A stretch of 64,000 nt of DNA from positions 1,240,001 through 1,304,000 of the forward strand of contig JAKZZE010000008.1 of assembly GCA_024220505.1 (NCBI GenBank). The letters are read 5' to 3'. The translations under genes and the position numbers were made by a program. The stretch comes from Rhizopus arrhizus. Its lineage: Eukaryota; Mucoromycota; Mucoromycetes; Mucorales; Rhizopodaceae. Below, one piece after another: positions 53,701-64,000 of the stretch. Within the stretch, counting starts at the first letter, position 1; each line of letters starts with the position of its first letter. The notes under the pieces are model-generated. The model searched no databases. It was not told the DNA's origin and saw only the letters and a program-made list of their open reading frames with translations.

Positions 53701-56395
53701 ATATAATTCCATTAAAGTCGCACTAAAGCTTATTTTTCTCCCGTTCCATACCCTTCCTCCTCTCTCATCTTTTTTCTTTTAATTTTTACTTGGATTGCAA
53801 CAATGTCTTCCCCCTGGATTTTTCTCACGCTTTTATAATGCAGGCTATTGAATGACAGTGAAAGACATAGACTTAAGAAAAATGATAGAACTTTAAGATT
53901 TGAGATGACGTTACATTGCTGATATGAGTAGCAAAATGAAATTCGCTGCAAAGTTGAACATTCCATAGTTGGTTGTACGAAAGTTATAAAGAGATTTGAA
54001 TGAGGTACAACATACAAATGGTTTGATTACAATACGGTCAACTACGCCTCAAAACCTGCAGCTGTAAGCAATTTGGCGCTCTCAGGCTTTAGACATACTA
54101 TAATGCAGTCAAGTCGTACATGTGTATCAGTGAAACATGCTGATTAGTGCGGGCGTCAGTGTTTTTGTAATACTTTAAGTGATGCTAGAAGTTAAGAACA
54201 CCATGGCTTCACACAAATCAAGACTGATAAAAATGTTTCCTTTTTTTTTTAAAAAAAAATAAGGATGGTAAAGACTCAAGTTAATTTGGAGGAAAACTTA
54301 TCGTCAGAATCCTTACTTGTATAGCAGAAAAAGAATTGTAGATAACACTGGAAGCACACTTATGAAGGACCTAACATCAACACGAGACCTCCTGAGCTTT
54401 CATATTCAGCTTGACGAAATCGAAATGAAGCAGCTCAGATAGGTTCCATCACCAACGCTTAACCTTTTTGCATAGTCCTTTTGAGATTGATATCCTGTTT
54501 TTTTTTTGGTATTTTACGTGAGTATGTGATATAAACTTATTTGTAAAATCATCTCACTTTATTTGAATTACTTTCCATTTAAATCTGAAGAGCATGCAAG
54601 TAAATGCTTGGCTATAAAGCCTAGATGAAGAAAAAGATTTATGACAGGACTGTATTCTAAGTATACTCTGGCTTTGTTAAATTTGAATGTTATTTCTTGA
54701 TGGCTGCTTTTAAGACATATAATATGAACTGACAGAAACAAAGTGATTTCTTCTTTTGTAGAGACAAATTGATTCTAGTTTGATATACTTTGGCAGATTA
54801 ATAGCAAGATCCTTTGAGTGCGTCGTGTGCTCTATGCACATCTATATTTGCATACATCGATTCGAGAACAATTTTTGTAGGATTTCAAACATTATTATCT
54901 GCAAGAAACAATGAAAGCTGATTATGCAAACGTCATTTAGGAATACAAGCACTTTTCTGTCTAAAAACAAGATAACAAAAGCACATATTCAGCAGATTCT
55001 GTCTATTTCTCATCATAAAAAAAAAAAACAGTTGACACTGCTATCAAATTCAACTTTGTCCTTTTTTTAGAATATTAATAAAGCTCTCATACCCATATCT
55101 TGCCCCATCTATAATTTTACCAGCAGAGCTTCATCTTCTGCTTCTTCTTATTTACTCTAAAAAATATTAAGCAAAAGTAATTAAATTGTTTGCCTTTCTT
55201 TTTTTTTTTGTCTTTAAATTGCATTTCAGGAAGGCCCAAGTCTCTCTAGAAAAAGTCAGAGTTCAGATCATGTAACTATAGCTTCCTTTTAGACATGAGT
55301 AAAAAATAATATTCAATTTCTGCTTTAAATGCATCCTTTTATGTGATGTCTTACTTATCACAGGTAGAAATAAAGAATGTAAAAACTTGAATACATTTGT
55401 TCATCAAACTTTTTTTTTGTCTCATGCAACCATGAAGCACTGCTCAATTAAAAGCGCTATTAATTTTTTTTGCTAAATTATAAAAATAGAACCTTTCAAT
55501 GGGCGCTTAATAACAAGACAAGAAAATCATCCAATTAATACATATGTTTTGAGAGGAGAGGAAAGGGGAACAAAGTCAATACACAAGTGATGGAGTTATT
55601 TTTAGGGAGTTTTTTTTTAAAAAAAAAGAAAACATTAAAGCTAATCTTTTACTCCTGTACCAAATATAGCACTATGTATACATATTGAATACACATTAAT
55701 AATTTAAGGGAAGATTATTGATTACTTTTAAGAGCACGATATTATCTAAAAATGCTTTTATATATTTTGTATTATAAAGGTGAATCCTTACACCCAAATC
55801 GTTTGGAAAAAACCAATGTTAAATTTTAACTTTATTCAACTATAGTTTTAATTTACAGAGTTTTTTTTTTTAAAAAAAAAGGACTCTGTCGTTCCTTTTA
55901 TTTTACCAACAAAGATTCCTCGTTCAAATCGTGTGGTTGCTCCCTGGATCCTTCGTTTATCAGCCAATGTTCTATACTAGCTGGGCTGGACCGCTTTCAC
56001 TGAAAAAAAGATATTCGTACTATTCCTTGATCTCAAAGGGATTTTTCGTTTTTATTGATTTTTGTTATAGTTGATCTGGTTGGATAAACAGATGTAAAAA
56101 GCATCACGCGTCTAATTGGACTTATAAATTTGAAAATTTATTAGGTTTTTCTATTCTAAAAGTATATTTTCTACTATTATCTTATTCTATCAAGTTGTGA
56201 GAATGATTCATAAATAGCAGGTCTAGTTACAAGTTAAAAAAGAACACAAAGTACACTATTTTGCTCTATAAAATAAATTTATACAAGAAATCTCTTCTGC
56301 TTACTGTATACAATTTTATGTGTAAAAAATATCTTTATTATAAAAGAAAACACTAGTCTTCTATTTTCTTCTATTGCGTGGAAATGCGCATTTGT
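53701..56395. other. Gene-poor region with a possible second Tc1 remnant
   Basis: Around 53880-54230 plus-strand frames (SSKMKFAAKLNIP, NGLITIRSTTPQNLQL) faintly recall the helix-turn-helix part of other Tc1 transposases; weak. Elsewhere AT-rich, with palindromes of oligo(T) directly followed by oligo(A) at about 54241, 55612 and 55861; the last is flanked by ACAGAGT and its complement. No gene supported. Confidence 0.3.
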
Positions 56396-56730
56396 TTATT
56401 GTTGTTGTTGACCACCCATTTGTTGCATCTTTTCTCCAACCTTAGAATTAACTTCAATAAACTTTGCAACACAGCGATCAATGCAAACAGACTCTCCTTG
56501 AGTTAAGTCAGCTTGGTTGTATTCTGTTGAGATGCACTTTTTGTGACATGAGTCAGCAATTCTGTTTTTTTTTTTTTCGTTTTAGATCTATTTGATGTAG
56601 CGTTTTTTATTTTTTTATACCTGTTGAACAAATCAGTAACCATTTCCAATTCTTGCTCTGCCAAAGCAATGTTTTGGGGGTTAATAGACTGTTGTCTAGC
56701 TTGCATGTTTCCTCCACCAAAGAATGACAT
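56396..56730 (-). CDS. TIM10: Mitochondrial intermembrane-space chaperone Tim10
   Basis: Exons on the minus strand are 56730-56621 and 56561-56396, giving 91 residues. The twin CX3C motif is present (Cys42-Cys46 in SCHKKC; Cys63-Cys67 in VCIDRC) with usual spacing. The helix before it reads ALAEQELEMVTDLFNRIADS and that after it FIEVNSKVGEKMQQM, ending in a Gln run. With Tim9 it forms the small TIM hexamer that escorts hydrophobic precursors. Tim10 is preferred over Tim9 because of the ELEMVTDLFNRI helix. Intact. Confidence 0.92.
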
Positions 56731-57164
56731 CTTTTTTGTTAAAAAGTTTCAGCATTTCTATAACGCTAGGGTTTACTAACAAAAATTAAAAAATTCAGTA
56801 AAAAAAGTAAACGCTGTCACAAGTAGCACGTTACACAAATCCTTCAGAAGCTTGCTTGATCTCTCTTCTCTTTTGGTTTCTTTAAAAGATATAAACATCA
56901 TTAGCATCATTGACAATATAACTCAAACATTTTATATAGTTTAATAAAAATATAATAGTATTTTATGATATACGTGTATATTAATAAAGGATGTAATGTC
57001 AATAAGATGTAAGGAAGGTCTTTTTGCAATTTCATTCACTCTTCACTGTTCAATCACATATCAATAGCTTAATGTTTTAAATCTATTACTTCCGACACTA
57101 ATATGCGATCCTATATTAGCTTTTATTGGATTTTAAATATCAGCTTGCAAGAGCCTCTACCAAA
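56731..57164. other. AT-rich spacer upstream of TIM10
   Basis: Promoter side of TIM10. Nothing else recognised. Confidence 0.4.
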
Positions 57165-57690
57165 GACATGCATCGTCTGTCGCGTCTAACAATAATACAA
57201 GAACAAATAAATCCATTCCAAGTTCGTTCTTTCACACTACCTACAAACACTCTCTGATAAAACTCATGCTAGACATATAGCATTACAGGCATCAATAATA
57301 GCATAAACTATACAAGCTTCACTTAAGAAAAGCGTCTCTCTGCTGTCAAAGAGCTCAATATCAATACTCTCAAGTCCATCAAGAAACTTTTCCTACAGTA
57401 GGATCTGGATTCTCAAAAACAATATAAAAATCCTACACTGATTTCCTGCTGTCGGCCAGTATTTTCTCTTGATCCAATCCTTTGGTTATTAATGAGAAGA
57501 AAAAAGCATATCCGTTGCAAAAGTTGACATCCTGGATGGTCTCCTGGCGGCAAATCCAAGCTCTGTCCTCTCCATCCGACCTAGACATTCACAAACAAGC
57601 ATACAGTTCATCGCCTCAACATGCACAACTAATTGCAAATACCCAGCACTATTTCAGAACGAATTTCACAAATGTATGGAAATTTGAATA
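57165..57690 (+). pseudogene. LINE family 1 reverse-transcriptase C-terminal fragment
   Basis: With stops and shifts it reads LISCCRPVFSLDPILWLLMR and WHPGWSPGGKSKLCPLHP, matching LLSTCRPQLIVDPILWLPMS and RMGWLPGGRPKPCIYHP of the copy at 490-1442. More eroded than the other two copies. The downstream HPTDLDIHKQAYSSSPQHAQ retains part of the Cys/His region. Confidence 0.6.
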
Positions 57691-59603
57691 GAGCTTAAAA
57701 TTAAAATCTTTATGAAAAAGATGCAAAGTTAAGATCAAAGAAGCACCTAATCGACTTGAAAAAAAAAAGATGTAAATAGTTCAAATTTGGATGCTATACA
57801 AATGGTTTAATCAGCATTATATTTCATTTATATAGTATCAGCTGAAAAGGACCTCACTACGGCATGCTTAAAAATTGAAATTAACTTGAAAGGGGTTGCT
57901 CAATGAGCTTTGCTATGCCACTTCTCAGAGGACTGTTATTTATGATATCCTATTTGACTTTTCGGAAGAGTTCAAGGTCAATTTACTAATCATAGTTTGC
58001 GATGTTATTCAAAAGATAGACTTTGGGCTCAACCTTCAGTTCCTGTATTGAAACCTTTCTTCCAACAAATTTCCCAACTACCACCGACAAAAACCAACTT
58101 GCTTCCTGTGCTCATCTGGATTGAATTAGTTTTTACTTTCTGGATAAAGCTGGCTCAAGGTGGCTGATTGCCCTTTCGATTTTTTTAAGCTTTGTGAACA
58201 CAGTGATTCCAGTAACATCAAAAATGGGTTCATATCTTTTTGTGCTGCATGAAATTGATCAGAGTTTAAATATTGTATGGCTGCTTTACCCTTTCAACCC
58301 ATAGCGTCATTTTTATTCTTAACTACAATATTTTATTTGCCATTTTCATAAAGAAAATGCATCAATCATTTACGAATACTGCAAGTAAACAAGACGTAAA
58401 TTAGAGAAGAAACTGCTGATTGTACGTAAGAAATTAGCAAACTGATATTCAAAAATCTATAAAAAACTTTTGTAAACCGGAAATTGATATCGGAAGACTT
58501 GCAACCTCAATGTGTTCCATAATGATCTTTTGGTAATTCTTGTAGTACATTTACATAAATATTTTTGCATATGAAATCAGTCCTCTTGATCTTTCCTTTT
58601 CGTTCTAAAACTGCATCAAGAAAATATTTCCAAAAAGTTCTACAGCTTCACTTATTTTATGATTAATTTTTATGAGGACGATTTTGAACATTTTTCTCAA
58701 CAGATAGTAAAGCTGATGTTAATTCTAATATTTCATTTCTCCACAATGCATTTGCCAAAAATGTAGCAGCACAGATAAATAACGCCACAACAGTCCTAAA
58801 AAATATACAACCTAATTTGAAATTACGTTAGAATGATGTATTTCTTTGATCACAATATTTGCATTTTAAATACAAATAATCGTGTTTTGATACTAAGCTT
58901 GTGTTACACATGATTTGTGTCGTTTACCTCGTATACCTTTTTCTCTTTAGAAGGCATTAAAATAGTAAAGCAATTTTGAAAATTATCTTATTACGTCAGA
59001 AGTCATGATTTATGAAACAATAGGAGGTGATTTTATCTCAAAACAAAAGCTTCCCTTCACCTTTTGTATCAGAGCAGTCTCATCCTCTGTATTCCCCTTT
59101 TATTTACTGTACAAAGCTTGTTCAACAAGGCAAGGGTTATTTTATATTACGAAAGTTTCTTTCTAGGTTTTTTCCTTTAAATCTTAATCTTAACTTTATG
59201 ATCTCCTACGATAGCAACTAGTACTTTTTGAGTTATTTTCACTCTTGTTTACAGTCATGCTATCCTTCTGTCTTTCTAATATGGAAAGACAGGAAACAGG
59301 AGGCGTACTGAGTATAGTCTGTACTTTGAATTGCGCTGAAATCTTTTACAGAAGGAAATAAACCCATTATAAATACATGAAATAAATAAAATCTCTACTG
59401 TTTTAAAGTTTTTTTTTTTGGTTGTAAACCCTTTGATGTATTCTAATAAAAAGCTTACAGACAGTAAAAAGCAAATTTTCTATGCACATTTTTATTCTAA
59501 TTTAAAGGAGGATATTCTCCCAATTGGTTTCTTCAAGTGATGTTGCTCTTGTGAAATACAAAGTGAAAAATAAACTGTTGACTCTCGTACTATTTTGCGA
59601 CAA
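57691..59603. other. Gene-poor region
   Basis: Short frames near 58020-58140 and 58690-58830 (DVNSNISFLHNAFAKNVAAQ) look weakly coding but cannot be extended or assigned. Otherwise AT-rich. Confidence 0.3.
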
Positions 59604-59605
59604 TA

Positions 59606-59645
59606 CAGTCCGGCTGGTGGATTGGATTTTCGGACTAAATATGCA
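59606..59645 (+). repeat. Tc1-like terminal inverted repeat (left-facing partner candidate of 63862-63883)
   Basis: CAGTCCGGCTGGTGGAT after TA (59604-59605), facing right. It shares CAGTCCGG-N2-GGTGGAT with the TIR ending at 63883 and the overall pattern with the TIRs at 1450 and 8240. The interior beyond about 18 nt differs from the 63.8-kb end. Confidence 0.55.
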
Positions 59646-59650
59646 TATCC

Positions 59651-60236
59651 TCTTTTTTTTTTTTTTTTTTTGTTTTCTTTTTTATTATTTTTATTTATAA
59701 AATATAATAGGAGTCACACGTCTAAGAGCGGTGTGAACCAAGAGAAACAGAGTTTAAGCGATAGAACATGCTAGTCAAGGTCGAGTCTGCTCCTTTTGAG
59801 GGTGGCAAACTGCGACATAGCACGAATGACCAACTGTTTATCAATAAAAGGAAAGCCGTCAATAGTAAATCTCCAATGGGCACACCAGATAACAGAAAGC
59901 ACACTGCAGCTGAGAGTCTAGAGATCAATGTTGTCAACAAAAGGAAACCGCTAAAAAGACCAGAGGATTGAGCATACATCATCTTGGGTGAAAGTGAGGT
60001 GTGGACTAAAGAAGTTGAAAGCATCTAGCCATACTCTCCATTTCTTAGGACAGCGGACGAAGAGGTGCTCTAAGTCTTCAGTATTAGCAGAGCAAAATTT
60101 ACATTGTGAAGAGGTCAAACTGTTGTCAAATCTTGAAAGAAGTGATTGGCTATAGAGTTTACGGTGGAATAGACGATACCATTAAGACCGGCTTTCAGGC
60201 GAAATAGACATTTTCCACAGATCATTATCAAGCTAA
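59651..60236 (-). pseudogene. 5'-truncated LINE family 2 tail with C-terminal zinc motif and poly(A)
   Basis: On the minus strand the start reads SSQCKFCSANTEDLEHLFV-RCPKKWRVWLD, the C-x2-C...H-x4-C zinc motif found at the end of many LINE ORF2 proteins. A decayed stretch then ends IWCAHWRFTIDGFPF..., comparable to FIWKAHWQQFFEQ in the collapsed ORF2 at 2 kb. A T19 run at about 59651-59669 is the poly(A) tail. Stops and shifts throughout. It abuts the TIR at 59606. Confidence 0.7.
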
Positions 60237-60246
60237 ATCATTTCAG

Positions 60247-61475
60247 TTGTCTCTCATACAGCAATCTCCACCATCATCCGCAATGTCACAAGTATCAACT
60301 TCCAAGTGGTCAATTTTTTGGAAATATATCAACGACTACTTTGACAATAAGCTCAAAATGAAGGAATACCCTTTGGATGCAATTGTCACAAATACCTTCA
60401 TTATCATTAAGAACACGTTAGACCTATCGAATGATTTTAACGCTGTTAAAAGCTATATCGGAAAAATGAAAATCAAGCATGCAAGTGATATTGGCCTTAT
60501 GAGGGTGTTTAGTATAATAAAGCACATACTCAGAACAATGAATGATTATAAAAAGATGCTCAGTAATGCCAGTGATATCAACTGCCGTGAAAATGATTAC
60601 TTTCGAATCCTATGGTCTCCTTTGCTAGAGTTATTGTTCCCTCCTTCAGAAAATGTCCGTATAGTCTCAGCTGAATCTGAATACCCACTCTCAATCAAGG
60701 AGAAGAAGGTCCTCTACCCCAAGACAAAGCACATTCATGGCTTTAAAATTGATATCAGACTGGTCATTGATATTAATACTGAAGAACTAGATCTTGCTAT
60801 TGGTGAATGCGCCAAACGTAACAGTGACTCAAAGTCAATTCAAGATGAAGACAAACTATTACAAGAGGCAAAGGATGCATTGGATGGAATCATTCAAAAT
60901 ACCCATGGTTATGATTGCCGCTTAATGACTTATTTTATTCAAATTACTGGTACCCATTGATCCCTCTCAACTATGGAGCTTGCCAAAAATGGCCATTATG
61001 TCTCAAAGTACCGACACAGCTTTAACTTTCCATCCACTATATCCGATCTCTCCAAACTCCCATTACTTTAGGCCACTTATTACAAATGAAAAAGGAGATC
61101 AATATTGCTGCCGATAAGATTCTCCAAGATCGTACAACATCAATTGGTGGAGAAGAGTCATTTAACTGTCCTTCAGTTTCCAAGAAGAACAAAAAGCTTG
61201 CATGGATGCGAGATACATGGTACACTCCACCCAGAGAAAAAACCACCCAGATTCCTGTACATATGTTTATTCCGCCTTCATCTCCTTCATTCAAAGAGCC
61301 CAATGATGAACCAAGCGATGAAGAAACAGCTGCTGTTGGTTTACCTGACAAGATTGGTTGGGTAAAGTGTGCTGAAAATGACTTTTTTAATGTGTTTAGC
61401 AAAGAGAGTTCAACTGAGAATACTTACGAGCGATGGATATCCGAAAATGAAAATACTGTAAAAGTTCGTTTTTAA
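60247..61475 (+). pseudogene. Dispersed family P copy (unidentified; weak PD-(D/E)XK-like C-terminus)
   Basis: A 237-codon frame (60247-60960) reads through helices (FWKYINDYFDNKLKMKEYPL), YFRILWSPLLELLFPPSEN and KIDIRLVIDINTEELDLAIG-ECAKRN, then DALDGIIQNTHGYDCRLMTY. After a frame change and one stop (near 61020), a second frame (61086-61475) supplies a polar C-terminus rich in Pro and Ser. The D-x-n-GECAK block is spaced like a PD-(D/E)XK active site, but the match is only suggestive. Related in layout to 17170-18306. At most one or two lesions separate it from an intact gene of about 400 codons. Function unknown. Confidence 0.5.
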
Positions 61476-61654
61476 CATCATTATCACACTGATACTATTG
61501 CATTATAAATATACCACTCATCATTCTTAAGATAATAAAACACTCTTTTAATAGCTTTTTTTTTTAAAAAAAAATCGGATTTGAAGCGTTTGTCAAAAAC
61601 CTCAGAGTTATCATTGGTTTACATACTTCTTTAGGATCCTGCCTACATTTTGAA

Positions 61655-61910
61655 TCATTTTTAACGTCTAAAAAAACTTGTTCCCCACCATCCAAAGCCC
61701 CGATCTTAACCCATCGAGAACCTTCGCGGCACCATAAAAAGGGAACATGAAAAGTATAGGTCCGAGATCAAAAATACAAAAGATTTGGAGTATTTTGTAA
61801 AAAAGATGTGGAATGAACTGTCACTAGACCTTGCTGATAAATTCGTCGGAAGCATGGGAAATAGATGCCAAGAAGTAATTGACGCTAAGGGTTTCTATAC
61901 TCATTATTAA
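61655..61910 (+). pseudogene. 3' remnant of a Tc1 transposase (SPDLNP type)
   Basis: Frames give FPTIQSPDLNPSRTF (usual SPDLNPIE), then, one frame over, REHEKYRSEIKNTKDLEYFV and the C-terminal EVIDAKGFYTHY-stop. This is the C-terminus of a classical Tc1 transposase, a different subgroup from the PELNPIEQFW copies in this window. A T9A10 palindrome lies just upstream at about 61558. Confidence 0.65.
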
Positions 61911-62366
61911 AACAAATAAAACACATTTTTTACTCTATATATCATGCTTTATCTATACACGAAGCTTGATAGTGTTTGCATTTGTAGTTTTTGAACGAAT
62001 GTTTATTGAATTCAATGTATGAAGCTCTTGATTCCAAAATTCAAAATCTGCCCGTTTATTTAATACCAGGAAGTTTATCATCAAGCTTTTGCTTTTCTTC
62101 GTTAAATTTTAGATAATGGAAAGAAATAACTAAGAAGAGTAAGCAGACGAGAATCGAGCACCACCAAGTAAAAAAAAAAAAAGCGTACCGTACCAAAAAA
62201 AAAAAAAAAGTAGATGTTGCTGGCTACTGGAGGAAAAGATGCTGCTTGGTTTAATTCATAGCGCTTAACCATATTTTAATTAATAGAATCATATAATGTT
62301 TTAGTTCTCGTAGCACTTCAGTTGATTTGTAGTTAAAGCTAGTAGATACTTTATTCAATGAAAGGC
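61911..62366. other. AT-rich spacer
   Basis: Contains A runs (about 62170 and 62200). The left TIR expected just beyond the transposase stop at 62367 is not visible here. Confidence 0.35.
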
Positions 62367-63764
62367 TTAGAATGGAGTTCGTTTAAAGCAATTTATAATT
62401 TGATGTTTGGAATGGAAGCAAAAGCCATAAAGATCACTAAACCGAACGTCATTACATGCATCACCAATTCTAGAAGATAATGTCTCTTCTTTCATCAAAC
62501 AATGGCGCTTCATTTTTCCTTTCACTAAGGCCCAGAACTGTTCAATAGGATTTAGCTCAGGCGAGTAAGGGGGAAGATACATTACGCTATAACCTCTAGC
62601 CTCGATTTTTCGAATCATTGGTTTCGACTTATGGATACTAGCACTATCCATCACTAAATAACTGCCCTTTAAAGATTCATCCTCATCCATAATATTAAGG
62701 AGCTCATTGATAAACTTAATAAAATGAGCAGTTGTTGTACCTTTTGGAGCTGGTTTTACATCAACTACACTGATGTCATCCTCCTAAGTTCCTTCGTCGT
62801 CGTTAGTCTGAACTACACCTCTTTTCTTTCCACTGTTACCCTTTCTCTTCTTTTTGGCAACAGTGTCTAATTCAGGTTTGGGAGGGGGCTTTTTCAAAAC
62901 GACATGAAGCACTGCAGACGAATGGATGGCTCCAATAACCGAGTGAGAAGTTATTCTTGTTTTTGCAGTTTTGACCACAGCGCGAGTTCCAGCTGGTGAT
63001 CTAGCCCAGTTATTTCTCATATTTATATGAAACCCGGCTTCATCGATAAACACGCAATCTTCTGTATAGTCCAAATCTTTGTCCTTCCAGTTCATAAACC
63101 ACTCGTATCTTGTCTCCAAATTGTCAACAGAGTTCCTAACTTTGGCTTCAAAATGAGGCTTTTTGACGGTAATCTGCATAATATTCCTCAAATGATGATT
63201 AAGCTGCGACTTTGATATAGAAAAGTCCTGGAATTGTTTAGTCAATTTTTCTATAATGTCATCAGCAAAGAGCTGAGAATCATCATCTATCAAATTCTTA
63301 ATATAGTTCTCATGTTTCGCAGTGAAAGTGTTCTTTGGACTACTATTATTTTTTGATTTTTTATAGGGCACTTCTCCCGTCTTTTTATATGTTTTCCACC
63401 ATCCTTTCGCAATATGTGGGTTAATCAAGAGTTCTTTGGAAAATTTAGTGATATTTCCTTTTTCTTCAGGATTTTCAATCATTTTATTAATAAAATCCTC
63501 TCTTTGCTTGTCTGTATAAGTATTGTGAACTGCTGATTTGGCAGATTTATCGTCTAAAGTGTTTGTTTCTTTAGCCTCTTTCACTACAATATTCTTTTCG
63601 ACAGGCTTATTAGCTAAATAACTCTTGCAGCTAGTTATTGTTTCAAGTACAATGTTTGGGTCTGTTATTTCTGTTAAGACACCTTCCATGGGATCATAAG
63701 CTCTTTCGCCATGCTCATCGAAAAGGTTGTCCATTCCATCTTTGAAATAAAAAGTATTTGGCAT
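62367..63764 (-). pseudogene. Tc1/mariner-type transposase with one in-frame TAG
   Basis: From MPNTFYFKDGMDNLFDEH (ATG 63764; an upstream in-frame ATG at 63872 would add an oligo-Phe stretch) the frame is open to TAG at 62784-62786 and continues in the same frame (EDDISVVDVKPAPKGTTTAH) to the stop at 62367: about 465 codons with a single interruption. A helix-turn-helix-like N-terminus is followed by the first Asp in DCVFIDEAGFHIN, a Lys/Pro-rich linker (PPPKPELDTVAKKKRKGNSG), the second Asp in SYLVMDSASIHKSK and the Glu in YLPPYSPELNPIEQFW. All catalytic residues are intact. The TAG falls in the linker after NDDEGT. Confidence 0.88.
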
Positions 63765-63785
63765 TGTAGAGATCTCAAAAGTTTG

Positions 63786-63824
<39 letters not shown>

Positions 63825-63883
63825 AAATATTGTCTTTCGACAATTACTTTTTTTGTAGCAGACAATATCCACCGACCGGACTG
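63786..63883 (-). repeat. Subterminal homopolymer and right terminal inverted repeat of the Tc1 element
   Basis: A run of about 37 A's (63786-63822) lies upstream of the transposase start. On the minus strand from 63883, CAGTCCGGTCGGTGGAT begins the TIR, with TA at 63884-63885. The inverted partner may be 59606. Confidence 0.6.
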
Positions 63884-64000
63884 TATACGTTTAAACTTAA
63901 ATATAAATTGAAAAATCAAGTTTAAAGAGCTAAATAGTCTCGATTTTTAGATTCAGTAAGCAATGAACAAACTATTGAGTTTTGCATTGAGCGGATAGAA

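Noticed and set aside
1..64000. CRISPR arrays, bacterial operons, Shine-Dalgarno sites and rho-independent terminators
   Set aside because: The sequence is eukaryotic nuclear DNA with spliced genes; no array of spaced direct repeats was seen.
1..64000. tRNA and rRNA genes
   Set aside because: I looked for B-box-like GTTCGAA/GTTCAAATC contexts (for example near 55921) and rRNA-like blocks; none could be folded into a tRNA or assigned. A tRNAscan run would be decisive.

Overview
The window is an AT-rich eukaryotic nuclear contig, most probably from a Mucoromycota (Mucorales-type) fungus. The evidence is compact genes with many 45-65 nt GT-AG introns, fungal gene content (an LaeA/UMTA-like methyltransferase, a secreted GH17 glucanase, a Kre9/Knh-like wall protein, an anillin/Bud4-like protein), and a heavy load of Tc1/mariner, LINE, DIRS and Fanzor elements. 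The species cannot be fixed from the sequence alone.

Layout. 0-8.2 kb is a transposon nest: a LINE reverse-transcriptase fragment, a LINE with ORF1 and a collapsed ORF2, two nested families of terminal inverted repeats (TIRs), and a decayed multi-exon gene of unknown function. 8.4-11.9 kb is a gene island: methyltransferase, SET/TAF-I histone chaperone, ribosomal protein eL18. 12.25-16.62 kb is a complete DIRS-type tyrosine-recombinase retrotransposon, with both inverted terminal repeats, the internal complementary region and three open reading frames. It sits inside a 293-bp repeat whose uninterrupted copy lies at 18.3-18.6 kb. 17-19.1 kb holds decayed repeat genes. 20.6-21.0 kb is a tiny four-exon gene for a probable mitochondrial membrane protein. 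21.6-22.2 kb is a Tc1 remnant, and 23.0-25.2 kb is a nearly complete Fanzor (eukaryotic TnpB-like RNA-guided nuclease) gene with its three RuvC acidic residues visible but broken by two stops and one frameshift. 27-34.5 kb holds housekeeping genes: RPC19 (AC19), an ankyrin plus Bud4-like protein, UBC12, ISU1, and a coiled-coil gene whose start codon lies in a U6-snRNA-like sequence. 35.4-36.1 kb is a second, decayed and intron-less Fanzor copy. 36.5-51.9 kb is the main gene-rich part: glucose-6-phosphate dehydrogenase, inositol polyphosphate multikinase, the Kre9-like protein, the GH17 glucanase, an F-box/LRR protein, SmD2, a Sel1/MYND protein and an orphan. 52.4-64 kb returns to transposon remnants around TIM10 and ends in a Tc1/mariner transposase interrupted by a single TAG.

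The host genes form no operons and are individually ordinary: mitochondrial Fe-S assembly and import, splicing, transcription, NEDD8 conjugation, NADPH supply and cell wall. The exceptional content is the mobile fraction: two Fanzor copies that differ by one intron, a DIRS element whose ends, circle-junction-like internal region and pre-insertion site can all be read to the base, and a gene start built on a U6-like sequence. Exon borders were assigned by eye from splice consensus, reading frame and family conservation; no alignment or search was run.
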